Assembly (NCBI RefSeq): GCF_000426185.1
Contig: NZ_AUEW01000010.1
Location: 124,001 to 188,000, forward strand
Source of the DNA: Cellulomonas sp. URHD0024
Lineage (GTDB): Bacteria > Actinomycetota > Actinomycetes > Actinomycetales > Cellulomonadaceae
Direction: 5' to 3'
Length of the DNA: 64,000 bases
The first letter of the stretch is position 1. Each line of letters opens with the position of its first letter. Position numbers and translations under genes: made by a program. Of the stretch, positions 28,102-36,337 are shown piece by piece. The notes beneath the pieces are model-generated. The model made no database searches, was not told the DNA's origin, and saw only the letters and a program-made list of their open reading frames with translations.

Positions 28102-29007
28102 CTACTTCACTCCTCCGGCGGTCAGGCCACCCACGAGGTAGCGCTGGAACACGAGGTACAGCACGACGACCGGGACCGCACAGATCAGCGACGCGGCCAT
28201 CATCTGACCGTAGAGCGGCAGTGCCCCGGTCTCCTGCGTGGCTCCGAACACCTGCAGCGCGACCGCGGCCGTGCGGGTCTCGGGGTTGGTCATGACGGAC
28301 GCGAACAGTACGTCGTTCCAGCCGAGCAGGAACGCGAAGATCGCCGAGACGACGATCCCCGGCCACGACAGCGGCACGATGATCCGGGTCAGCACCCGCC
28401 ACGACGAGGCCCCGTCGATCCGGGCGGCCTCCTCCAGCTCGCGGGGAAGCCCGCGGACGTACGTGACCATCACCCACGTCGAGAACGGCAGGGCGAACGT
28501 CAGGTAGGTGAGGAACACGGCCCACCGGGTGCCGATGGTCGGGATGCCGAGCAGGGTCGACGCGCTGGCGAAGAGGACGAAGACCGGCAGCAGCATCAGC
28601 GTGCCGGGGATCGACTGCAGGCCCAGCAGCCCCCGGAGCACGGTGAGCCGACCCCGGAAGGCGTACCGCACGAGCACGTACGCCGCGGACACGGAGACCA
28701 GCGCGCAGACCACCGCGACCGCGCCGCAGATGATCAGGCTGTTGGCGAGCCCGCGCCCGAGCGCCACCGTCGACCAGACGTGGAGGTAGTTCGACGGGTG
28801 CCACTCGCGCGGCCAGATCTCGCCGGCTGCGACGCCGATGTCGGAGTTCAGCGACGCCAGGACCATGTACGCAACGGGTCCGAGGACGACCAGCAGCAGC
28901 GCCACGATGACCGTGACGAGCAGCGGCCGAGGAAGGAGTCGGGTGACGTCGTCGTCACGCCGGCGACCGCCGGTGAGGGAGGGCGGTCGGATGATCAGCG
29001 CGCTCAT
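28102..29007 (-). CDS. Sugar ABC transporter permease, MalG type
   Basis: The 301-residue inner-membrane permease has six predicted helices and the EAA loop ELEEAARIDGASSWRVLTRIIVPLSWPGI that contacts the ATPase. The N-terminus is cytosolic and basic (GGRRRDDDVTRLLPR). The start is ATG 29007, overlapping the stop of the MalF-type permease as ATGA; the frame is open further upstream but that shadows the neighbour. With the second permease and the lipoprotein it forms a CUT1-type importer. No ATPase gene is in the operon, so a shared MsiK-like ATPase is likely. Confidence 0.93.
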   Translation of the reverse strand: MSALIIRPPSLTGGRRRDDDVTRLLPRPLLVTVIVALLLVVLGPVAYMVLASLNSDIGVAAGEIWPREWHPSNYLHVWSTVALGRGLANSLIICGAVAVVCALVSVSAAYVLVRYAFRGRLTVLRGLLGLQSIPGTLMLLPVFVLFASASTLLGIPTIGTRWAVFLTYLTFALPFSTWVMVTYVRGLPRELEEAARIDGASSWRVLTRIIVPLSWPGIVVSAIFAFLLGWNDVLFASVMTNPETRTAAVALQVFGATQETGALPLYGQMMAASLICAVPVVVLYLVFQRYLVGGLTAGGVK

Positions 29008-29999
29008 CGGCGAACACGGTCCTCTCCGGAGTCGAGCCGGACGGCCCGCAGATAAAGGAACAGCGGGACGACGACGAGTGCGAGCGACACGACGGCCATC
29101 GCGGCCGACAGCCCGAACCGGAAGCTCTGGAAGCTCGTGACGTAGGTGAGCACGGGCAGCACCTCGACGTCGTGCGGCGCGGGGACCCCGAACAGCACGT
29201 AGGGCAACGTGAACGCGTTGACGTTGTGCAGGAACGAGATCACCAGGGCGAGCAGGATCGAGCCGCGCAGGTAGGGCAGGACGACGTACCGGAGCTTGGT
29301 CCACCACAGCGCACCGTCGAGCGCGGACGCCTCGTGGACCTCCTTGTCCACGGACTGCAGGCCGGCCAGGACGAGCAGGTAGTAGAACGGCCACGAGCTC
29401 CAGGACTGCACGAGGACCAGCGACCAGAAGCTCGTCGGACCGTTGAGCCAGAGCCCGACGTCGATCCCGACGGAGCCGACGACGTGGTCGAGGAGCCCCT
29501 GCGGGTGCATCATCGTCCGCCACACGGTCGCGACGACGAACGCCGGCAGGATGTACGGCACGAGGAAGACGGACCGTACGACCGCCCTGCCGCGGAACGC
29601 GTTCTGCGTGGCCAGCGCCGCGGCTATGCCGATGGGCATGGTGATCAGCGAGACGAGGAGCGCCTGGCTGACGCTCAGCCTCACGGCGTGCAGGAGCGAG
29701 GTGTCGTTGATCGCCTCGACGTAGTTCTGCAGCCCGACGAACGGTGCCTTCAGCCAGTGCTGGATCGTGTACTGGTCGAGGTCGATCACCGAGATGTAGA
29801 ACGCCAGCGCGAGCGGCACGAGGATGACGAAGAACATCAGGAAGCCGCTCGGGGCGAGCATCCAGAACGGTCGGCCGTGCTGGTTCGGCCCGTTCGGGGT
29901 GCGACGCCGGCGGCGCCGGCCACCCGCGGGAGCGTGTCCCGCGGGTGACCGGCCGTCCGTCGGGTCGGTGGTGGTCGACACCGGATCGGTCGTGGTCAT
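29004..29999 (-). CDS. Sugar ABC transporter permease, MalF type
   Basis: The 331-residue protein has a polar Thr/Asp/Arg-rich N-terminal tail of about 45 residues and six membrane helices. The EAA loop reads VHEASALDGALWWTKLRYVVLPYLRGSI. FWMLAPSGFLMFFVILVPLALAF forms helix 1. It is the partner of the MalG-type permease and lies 9 bases downstream of the binding-protein gene. The likely substrate is a uronate, an aldonate or a uronate-containing oligosaccharide, inferred from the enzymes in the operon. Confidence 0.93.
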   Translation of the reverse strand: MTTTDPVSTTTDPTDGRSPAGHAPAGGRRRRRRTPNGPNQHGRPFWMLAPSGFLMFFVILVPLALAFYISVIDLDQYTIQHWLKAPFVGLQNYVEAINDTSLLHAVRLSVSQALLVSLITMPIGIAAALATQNAFRGRAVVRSVFLVPYILPAFVVATVWRTMMHPQGLLDHVVGSVGIDVGLWLNGPTSFWSLVLVQSWSSWPFYYLLVLAGLQSVDKEVHEASALDGALWWTKLRYVVLPYLRGSILLALVISFLHNVNAFTLPYVLFGVPAPHDVEVLPVLTYVTSFQSFRFGLSAAMAVVSLALVVVPLFLYLRAVRLDSGEDRVRR

Positions 30000-30008
30000 C
30001 GGTTCGGG

Positions 30009-31388
30009 CTACTTGGCCTTGTCGAGCGAGGCCTGCGCGGTCGACTGGGCTGTCTGGAGCGCGGCCTTGAGGTCCGACTCGCTGACGCCCCCGGCCTGCA
30101 GGGCGGGCAGCGCCTGGACGACGACGTTGGTCAGGGCGAGCTGTGTGTCGCCCCAGGCTCCGCTGAACGGCGTCCCGATGGCACCGGCGGACGACTCGAG
30201 GACGGGCTTGAGCAGCTCGTCGCCGGTCTGGATCGCCGTTGCCGCCTCCTGGTTGGTGGGCAGGTCACCGAACGTCTTGTTGTAGGACGTCTGGTTCTCG
30301 GTGCTGGTCAACATGTTGATCAGCGCGAGCGCCAGGTCCTGGTTCTTGGAGTACTTCGCGACGACCATGTTGTCGCCCGAGATGATGCTCGTCGCCGGCT
30401 TGCCGTCCCCGGGGTTCGTGGTCATGCCCGGCGGGACGGTCGGCATCAGCGCGTAGGCGTACTTGCCCGCCACGGCCGACTTGTCGAGGGTGACGCGCGA
30501 CGTGGCGGAGACCATCGGCACGAAGCCGGCCTTGCCGTCCGCGAACGCGGCGACGGCCTGGGCGTTCTTCCAGCCCAGCGCAGCCGGGTCGACCACCTTG
30601 TCCTTCGAGTACCAGTCGAAGTAGGTCTGGTAGGCGGTCTGCGTCGGGTCGACGTCGATCTGCGCCTTGCCGTCCTCGAGGTTGAGGATCGGGTTGCCCG
30701 CCTGGATCGACATGCCCCAGATGAACTTCCACGGGTCGAAGCCGTCGGCGTACCCGATGGCGAGGCCGTGCACGTCGCCGGTGGTCAGCTTCTTCGCATC
30801 GTCGGTGAGCTCGTCCCACGTGGTCGGCAGGTCCGTGATCCCGGCGGCCGCCAGGAGGTCCTTGTTGTAGGCCATGACGAACGGCCGGCTCGCGAACGGC
30901 ACGGCGATCTCGTTCTTCTCGTCGGGACCGGAGATGCCGAGCGTCGACGGGACGAACTTGTCACGCCCACCGACCTGGGCCCACTCCGCGTCGCCGAGCG
31001 TCATGAACGCGCCGGTCGCGTACGCGGTCGGTGTGAACGTGGTGCCGAGGCTGTAGACGTCCGGGCCCTGGCCCGAGAGCACCGAGGTCTGGATCTTGGT
31101 GAGCTCGTCGTTCGCGGAGGCGAAGGTCTCGAACTCGACCGTCGCGCCCGTCTCGGCCTTGAACTTGTCGGACACCTCGCCGAACCAGGTCTTCTGCTGC
31201 TCGGGGTACAGGCCGTTCGCGGCGATCATCACGTGCACGGTCTTGCCGGTGCCGTCGATCTTGGCGGCGGTGGCGGACCCGGCGGGCGACGACGACGACG
31301 CGGGCGAGTCCGACCCCGAACAACCGGCGAGGGCGAGACCGACGACCGCGATGCCGGCGAGCGCGCCCATGGCGTTGCGTGCCTTCAT
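30009..31388 (-). CDS. Sugar ABC transporter substrate-binding lipoprotein
   Basis: The 459-residue protein has a signal peptide ending in the lipobox LAGC with Cys23 as lipid anchor, followed by a Ser/Ala linker. The mature part is a family 1 extracellular solute-binding protein: VHVMIAANGLYPEQQKTWFGEV, then TGATVEFETFASANDELTKIQTSVLSG and the late conserved GDNMVVAKYSKNQDLALALINML. It delivers the sugar to the two permeases encoded just downstream. The ATG has AAAGGAG 7 bases upstream. It is the first gene of the operon, read away from lacI-uxaC through a LacI-type operator. Confidence 0.94.
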   Translation of the reverse strand: MKARNAMGALAGIAVVGLALAGCSGSDSPASSSSPAGSATAAKIDGTGKTVHVMIAANGLYPEQQKTWFGEVSDKFKAETGATVEFETFASANDELTKIQTSVLSGQGPDVYSLGTTFTPTAYATGAFMTLGDAEWAQVGGRDKFVPSTLGISGPDEKNEIAVPFASRPFVMAYNKDLLAAAGITDLPTTWDELTDDAKKLTTGDVHGLAIGYADGFDPWKFIWGMSIQAGNPILNLEDGKAQIDVDPTQTAYQTYFDWYSKDKVVDPAALGWKNAQAVAAFADGKAGFVPMVSATSRVTLDKSAVAGKYAYALMPTVPPGMTTNPGDGKPATSIISGDNMVVAKYSKNQDLALALINMLTSTENQTSYNKTFGDLPTNQEAATAIQTGDELLKPVLESSAGAIGTPFSGAWGDTQLALTNVVVQALPALQAGGVSESDLKAALQTAQSTAQASLDKAK

Positions 31389-31472
31389 CTGACTCTCCTT
31401 TGAGTGCGATGGCGGGGCATTCTGACGGGCGAGTACGCCCGGTCTGTCGGGTTGGCTGCCCCGGTTGCGGCG

Positions 31473-31502
31473 ACTCTATGGACGCGGCAACAACGACTGC
31501 AA
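31473..31502 (-). promoter_or_regulatory. Promoter of the sugar-acid transport and catabolic operon
   Basis: On the minus strand TTGCAG (31502-31497) and TAGAGT (31478-31473) are separated by 18 bases, a good -35/-10 pair. The LacI-type operator overlaps the -35 box, so repressor binding would block this promoter. Confidence 0.5.
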
Positions 31503-31510
31503 TCGTTTGC
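31499..31510. promoter_or_regulatory. LacI-family operator
   Basis: GCAATCGTTTGC is a near-palindrome with the central CG typical of LacI/GalR operators. It lies between the divergent binding-protein gene and lacI. A direct repeat GTTTGCCA occurs at 31505-31512 and 31515-31522, exactly 10 bases apart, and may be part of a larger site. Confidence 0.7.
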
Positions 31511-31553
31511 CAATGTTTGCCATCTTTTCGCCGGATGTGGTTTGCTCGCCCCC

Positions 31554-32588
31554 ATGAGACCCCGCGCCGACGACGGCGCAGCGCGCCCTGCGACCCTGGC
31601 GGACATCGCGGCAGCCACAGGCGTCGCCACCTCGACCGTCTCGCGCGCCCTCACCAACCCCGCGCGCGTGAACGCGGCCACCCGCGAGCGGATCCAGAAG
31701 GTCGCCGCGGACATGCACTACGTGCCCAGCGCACCGGCCCGCGCACTGACGTCCGGCAAGACCAAGACGGTCGCCGTCCTGGTCTCCGACGTGACCAACC
31801 CGTTCTACTTCGACATCATCCGCGGGACGCAGCAGCAGCTGAAGGCGGCCGGCTACACGCAGCTGCTCGTGGACACCGAGGAGAGCGACGAGCTCGAGGA
31901 CGGCATGCTGCACCGGCTTCGGCGGTCGTACGACGGCGCGATCCTTGCGGCGTCGCGCCTCTCGGAGCGCCGGCTCGTCGCCCTGTCCGCCGAGATCCCG
32001 CTCGTCGCGATCAACCGCCAGACCCCGGGCGTGCCGACGGTCTTCATCGACACCCCGAGCGGCATCGAGCAGGCGCTCGAGCACCTCGTCTCGCTCGGCC
32101 ACACCCGGATCGCCTACGCCGCCGGCCCGGAGACCTCCTGGCCCAACGAGGGCCGGTGGCGGGCTCTGCAGCGCGCGGCCAAGCGCCACGGCCTGACGCC
32201 CGGGCGCATCGGACCGTTCGCGCCGCGTCGGTCGGCGGGCGCCGCAGCCGCCGACGCCGCCGTGAACGCCGGGATCACCGCCTGCATCGCGTTCAACGAC
32301 CTGCTCGCCATCGGGATGCTGCAACGGCTCCGCCAACGGGGCGTGTCCGTGCCCGGGGAGATCTCCATCGTCGGCTGTGACGACATCTTCGGCGCGGACT
32401 TCTGCAACCCGCCGTTGACCACGCTCACGGCTCCCATCGAGCAGGCGGGACGGACCGCCGTGTCCATCCTCCTCGCACGGTTCGACGACCCGGCAGCGCC
32501 GGTCCCACGCCGCGGCGCGACCCTCCCGACGCATCTGACCATCCGCTCCTCGACCGGCCCGAGGGCCGGGAACGGCAGAAACCCATGA
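31554..32588 (+). CDS. LacI-family transcriptional regulator of the sugar-acid genes
   Basis: The 344-residue repressor has the LacI helix-turn-helix at the N-terminus (ATLADIAAATGVATSTVSRAL, about 13-33), with the hinge region SAPARAL. The sugar-binding domain follows, with VAVLVSDVTNPFYFDIIRG and the late SIVGCDDIFGADFCNPPLTTL. ATG 31554 is chosen because homology begins there; no Shine-Dalgarno sequence is present. Its TGA overlaps the uxaC ATG. The operator at 31499 would let it repress both directions until an inducer such as a uronate binds. Confidence 0.93.
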   Translation: MRPRADDGAARPATLADIAAATGVATSTVSRALTNPARVNAATRERIQKVAADMHYVPSAPARALTSGKTKTVAVLVSDVTNPFYFDIIRGTQQQLKAAGYTQLLVDTEESDELEDGMLHRLRRSYDGAILAASRLSERRLVALSAEIPLVAINRQTPGVPTVFIDTPSGIEQALEHLVSLGHTRIAYAAGPETSWPNEGRWRALQRAAKRHGLTPGRIGPFAPRRSAGAAAADAAVNAGITACIAFNDLLAIGMLQRLRQRGVSVPGEISIVGCDDIFGADFCNPPLTTLTAPIEQAGRTAVSILLARFDDPAAPVPRRGATLPTHLTIRSSTGPRAGNGRNP

Positions 32589-34000
32589 CGCTGCTGCAGC
32601 CGCACCCCGACCGCCTCTTCCCGTCGGAGCCGGGCCAGCGCGACATCGCACGTCGCCTCTACGCCGAGGTCGCCCACGCGGCGATCTACTCGCCGCACGG
32701 GCACGTCGACGCGCGCCTCCTGCTCGACGACGAACCCTTCGGTGACCCCGCCGAGCTGCTCGTCACGCCGGACCACTACGTCCTGCGCCTCCTGCACGCC
32801 GCCGGAGTGCCCCTCGACGACCTGGGGCTGAGCAGGGACGGAGCCGCACGGACGAGCAGCGGACGGGCGGTCTGGCGGCGCCTGGCCGAGCACTGGGACC
32901 TGTTCCTCGGCACCCCGGTCCGGTTCTGGTTCGAGTCCGAGCTGCACGACGTCTTCGGTCTGACCGAGCACCCGTCGGCCGCGAACGCCGACGCCCAGTA
33001 CGACCAGCTCGTCGACGCGCTCGCCCGGGACGCGTTCCGTCCGCGCGCGTTGTTCGAGCGGTTCGGCATCGAGGTCCTGGCCACCACCGACGACCCCGCC
33101 GACGACCTCTCGGCACACCTGGCGCTGCGCGCGGACCCGAGGTTCCGTGGCCGGGTGCTACCGACGTTCCGTGCGGATCGCTACATGGACCCGTCGGCCG
33201 CGACCTGGGCGGACTCGCTCGACCGGCTCGCCGGAGCGGCGGACGTCGACACGACCAGCTACGCCGGCCTGCTCGCGGCACTCCGGGTCCGCCGCGCTGC
33301 CTTCGCGGCCGCCGGCGCGACCGCCACGGACACCGGGGTGCTCGACGCGGGCAGCACGCCGCTCGCCGCTCCGGACGCAGAGCGCATCCACGCGGATGCG
33401 CTGCGCGGCATGGTCACCTCCGAGGACGCCGTCGCCTACCGCCGGAACATGCTCTTCCGGCTGGCCGAGATGTCGGCGCAGGACGGCCTGGTCATGCAGC
33501 TGCACCCCGGCGTGATCCGCAACCACCACGCCCCGACGCTCTCCGCGTTCGGTCCGGACACCGGTCACGACCTGCCCGACACCGGGGCGTTCACCCGTCC
33601 GCTCACGCCGATCCTGGACGCGTTCGGGACCGACCCGACGTTCCGGCTCGTGCTCTTCACCGTCGACGAGACCACCTTCAGCCGCGAGATCGCACCGCTG
33701 GCCGGTTTCTACCCGAGCGTCTACGCGGGCGCACCGTGGTGGTTCCTCGACTCTCCCGCGGCGATCTGGCGCTACCGGCAGGCCGTCACCGACAGCGCCG
33801 GGTTCACGAAGACCTCCGGGTTCATCGACGACACCCGTGCGTACTGCTCGATCCCTGCGCGCCACGACATGTCCCGCCGGGTCGATGCCGCCTACCTCGC
33901 CTCGCTGGTCGCGACCCACCAGATCACGGAGGACGACGCCCTCGCCGTGGCTCGCAGGCTCGTCGACGAGATCCCGCGCACCACCTTCCGGCTCGGCTGA
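32585..34000 (+). CDS. uxaC: Glucuronate (uronate) isomerase
   Basis: The 471-residue enzyme isomerises D-glucuronate to D-fructuronate (or galacturonate to tagaturonate), the entry step of uronate catabolism. It shows YSPHGHVDARLL with metal ligands His38 and His40, YDQLVDAL and FGIEVLATTDDPADDL in the middle, MQLHPGVIRNHH, and ARHDMSRRVDAAYLA at the C-terminus. The ATG overlaps the lacI stop as ATGA, so enzyme and regulator are co-translated. It feeds UxuB and ManD encoded in the divergent operon. Length is normal for UxaC. Confidence 0.95.
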   Translation: MTLLQPHPDRLFPSEPGQRDIARRLYAEVAHAAIYSPHGHVDARLLLDDEPFGDPAELLVTPDHYVLRLLHAAGVPLDDLGLSRDGAARTSSGRAVWRRLAEHWDLFLGTPVRFWFESELHDVFGLTEHPSAANADAQYDQLVDALARDAFRPRALFERFGIEVLATTDDPADDLSAHLALRADPRFRGRVLPTFRADRYMDPSAATWADSLDRLAGAADVDTTSYAGLLAALRVRRAAFAAAGATATDTGVLDAGSTPLAAPDAERIHADALRGMVTSEDAVAYRRNMLFRLAEMSAQDGLVMQLHPGVIRNHHAPTLSAFGPDTGHDLPDTGAFTRPLTPILDAFGTDPTFRLVLFTVDETTFSREIAPLAGFYPSVYAGAPWWFLDSPAAIWRYRQAVTDSAGFTKTSGFIDDTRAYCSIPARHDMSRRVDAAYLASLVATHQITEDDALAVARRLVDEIPRTTFRLG

Positions 34001-34038
34001 CCGCTCAAGCGGCACCGCAGGACGCCCGATACACGGTC

Positions 34039-35037
34039 ATGACCGTCCTCCACGCACCGGCGGGCGCGCGACGGGCGACGCTGCTCACGCTCGGCGCCGT
34101 CGGCGTCGTCGTCCTCGTCCTGGCGTCCGTCCTGTGCGGATGGCAGGACGCGCTCTCCTCGAACGCCTGGGGCTGGCCGGCACTGACGCCCGGGGCGGTC
34201 CTCGGCGTCGGCGCACGCTGGGCGGTCTCGGTGACGCTGTGGTGCGCCGTCTGCTGGGTCGCCGTGGTGTCGAGCCGCCCGGCCGTGCGCCGCTGGATCG
34301 TCGCGGTCGCGGCCGGCGTCGTGGTCGGCTGGACCGCGGTGGGCGCCCGCTCCGCGTTCGCCACGATCGACACCGTCACCTGGTGGTGGTTGCCCTCCTG
34401 GCCGGGGCCGGTCGCGCCGACCTACGTGGCCCCGGCGAACGGTGCCAACCCGCTCGAGGTCGTCCCCGACGTCACCGTCGTCGGCCCGGGCGTGCTCATG
34501 CCGCTCGTACTGCTCGCCGCCGTCGTCGCGACGTGCCTCGCCGCCGGCCGCCAGCCCCGCTGGCCCGTCCGGGCTCGCTCGTCGATGCAGGGTTGGGCCG
34601 TGGCAAGCCTCGCCCTGGGCATCCCGGCGCTCGCCATCGGTGCCGTCAGCCTGTATCCGGCGGCCTCGCCCGGCGACGGCACCTCCCTGCACGACGGCAT
34701 CGTCTTCGCCCTCGCGGACCCGGGCGTCTCACTGCTCGTCGCGATGGTGACCGTGACGCTGCTGGTCGGCCGCACGCCCGGCGGAACGCTCGTCTCCGTG
34801 GCCGTCGGGCTCTGCGCGACGGTCCCGCGCGCCTGGGGCTGGTCCCAGGGTGGCTCCGACACGCTGCTGGGGACAGCCGCGATCGGCGCTGTCGCGATCG
34901 CGGTCGCGGGCTGCATCGGACCGGCGGCGGCCGCCCTCACCCGCCTCGAGAAGGGCAGGGCGGGCGAGGCGGACGACTACCGGGTGTCGGCCTCAGTCCC
35001 CGAAGGGACCGACGCGGACGACCGAGCGTGGGCGTGA
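34039..35037 (+). CDS. Polytopic membrane protein of unknown function
   Basis: The 332-residue protein has seven or eight hydrophobic segments, the first at about 14-34 (LLTLGAVGVVVLVLASVL) and the last at about 285-310. A periplasmic-looking Trp/Pro-rich loop (TWWWLPSWPGPVAPTYV) lies near 110-130, and the C-terminal tail is short and charged. ATG 34039 begins the hydrophobic pattern cleanly; the frame is open further upstream but overlaps uxaC. I recognise no family. It begins 39 bases after uxaC and could be the last gene of that unit. Its final 45 bases overlap the 3' end of the convergent M16 peptidase gene. Confidence 0.7.
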   Translation: MTVLHAPAGARRATLLTLGAVGVVVLVLASVLCGWQDALSSNAWGWPALTPGAVLGVGARWAVSVTLWCAVCWVAVVSSRPAVRRWIVAVAAGVVVGWTAVGARSAFATIDTVTWWWLPSWPGPVAPTYVAPANGANPLEVVPDVTVVGPGVLMPLVLLAAVVATCLAAGRQPRWPVRARSSMQGWAVASLALGIPALAIGAVSLYPAASPGDGTSLHDGIVFALADPGVSLLVAMVTVTLLVGRTPGGTLVSVAVGLCATVPRAWGWSQGGSDTLLGTAAIGAVAIAVAGCIGPAAAALTRLEKGRAGEADDYRVSASVPEGTDADDRAWA

Positions 35038-36336
35038 CGCCAGGTCCGCCGCGAGGTCCTGCACGTCCTGCACCGTGACAGCGCGGATCGCCTCGAGCGA
35101 CTCGTCGATGCTCATCAGCGACCCGTGGACCAGCTCGGACTTGCCGAGGCGGCTCATGCGCGACCCGGAGTCCTCCATGCCGAGCACCAGCCCGCCGGAC
35201 AGCTGACCCATGGACCGCTCGAGCTCGGCCTGGGTGATGGGCGTCTGCGCGATCCGCTCCCACTCCTCGGCCATGAGCGTGACGACCTCGTCGACCCGCG
35301 CGGGCGTGCAGCCCGCGTAGAGGCCGAAGACGCCGGTGTCGGCGTGCCCCGACGCGAACGAGTACGTCGAGTAGGCCAGCCCGCGCCGCTCGCGGATCTC
35401 CTGGAAGAGTCGCGACGACATCCCGCCACCGAGGACCGCGTTGAGCACCGAGAGCGTGAACCGACGCGGGTCGGTGGCCGTCAGCGACGTGCTGCCGATG
35501 ATGACGTTGGCCTGCTCGGTGGGGCGCCGGATGGTGCGTTCGACACCGCCGGCGGGGATCCCGAGTTCACCGGCCCCCAACCCCGTGCTGGACAGCCGTC
35601 GACCACGCGGCTCGGCACTCTCGTCGAGGGACCAGCCGCCCGTGTGCAGAGCCTCGGTGACCTGCTTGCACAGCAGGTCGTGGTCCACGCCACCCGCGGC
35701 CGTGACGACGAGCGTCGAGGACTGGTAGTGCTCCCGGTAGTGCTCCCACACAGCGTCGCGCGGAACCGCGCGGATGGTGTCCGGGGTGCCGCCGATCGGC
35801 CGACCCAGCGCGTGCTCGCCGAGCACCACGGCAGCGAACTGCTCGTGCACGACGTCGCTCGGGTCGTCGTCGTTCATCGCGAGCTCTTCGAGGATCACGC
35901 CGCGCTCGGTCTCGAGCTCGTCGGTGTCGAGGCGCGCGGAGGTGACCATGTCCGCGATGACGTCGACCGCCATCGGGAGATCGGTGTCGAGCACCCGGGC
36001 GTAGTAGCAGGTGTGCTCCTTGCCGGTGGCGGCGTTGGCCTCGCCACCGACCGCGTCGAACGCCTCGGCGATGTCCATCGCCGTGCGCCGCGCGGTGCCC
36101 TTGAACAGCAGGTGCTCGAGGAAGTGTGTCGAACCGTGGTGGCCGTCGGACTCGTCGCGCGAGCCGACGCCTACCCAGGCGCCCACGGTCGCCGAGCGCA
36201 GGCCCGGCATGTGCTCCGTGAGCACGCGGACCCCGCCGGGCAGGACGGAACGACGCACGATGGCGTCGCCGTCCTGCCCGACGGTCTGCTCACTGCCCGG
36301 CTGACCCGGGCGGACGAGCGGGAGGTCCAGAGGCAC
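34993..36336 (-). CDS. M16-family zinc metallopeptidase (insulinase/MPP-like)
   Basis: The 447-residue protein has the inverted zinc motif HFLEH in GSTHFLEHLLFKGT, with the downstream glutamate in the ERGVILEELAM region. The second half has the inactive partner-like domain with GGGMSSRLFQEIRERRGLAYS. The GTG start at 36336 is 1 base after the pnp stop, so it is co-transcribed with pnp, the usual actinobacterial arrangement. Such peptidases cut small peptides; the physiological substrate is not known. The C-terminal codons overlap the convergent membrane gene by 45 bases. Confidence 0.93.
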   Translation of the reverse strand: MPLDLPLVRPGQPGSEQTVGQDGDAIVRRSVLPGGVRVLTEHMPGLRSATVGAWVGVGSRDESDGHHGSTHFLEHLLFKGTARRTAMDIAEAFDAVGGEANAATGKEHTCYYARVLDTDLPMAVDVIADMVTSARLDTDELETERGVILEELAMNDDDPSDVVHEQFAAVVLGEHALGRPIGGTPDTIRAVPRDAVWEHYREHYQSSTLVVTAAGGVDHDLLCKQVTEALHTGGWSLDESAEPRGRRLSSTGLGAGELGIPAGGVERTIRRPTEQANVIIGSTSLTATDPRRFTLSVLNAVLGGGMSSRLFQEIRERRGLAYSTYSFASGHADTGVFGLYAGCTPARVDEVVTLMAEEWERIAQTPITQAELERSMGQLSGGLVLGMEDSGSRMSRLGKSELVHGSLMSIDESLEAIRAVTVQDVQDLAADLASRPRSVVRVGPFGD

Positions 36337-36337
36337 G

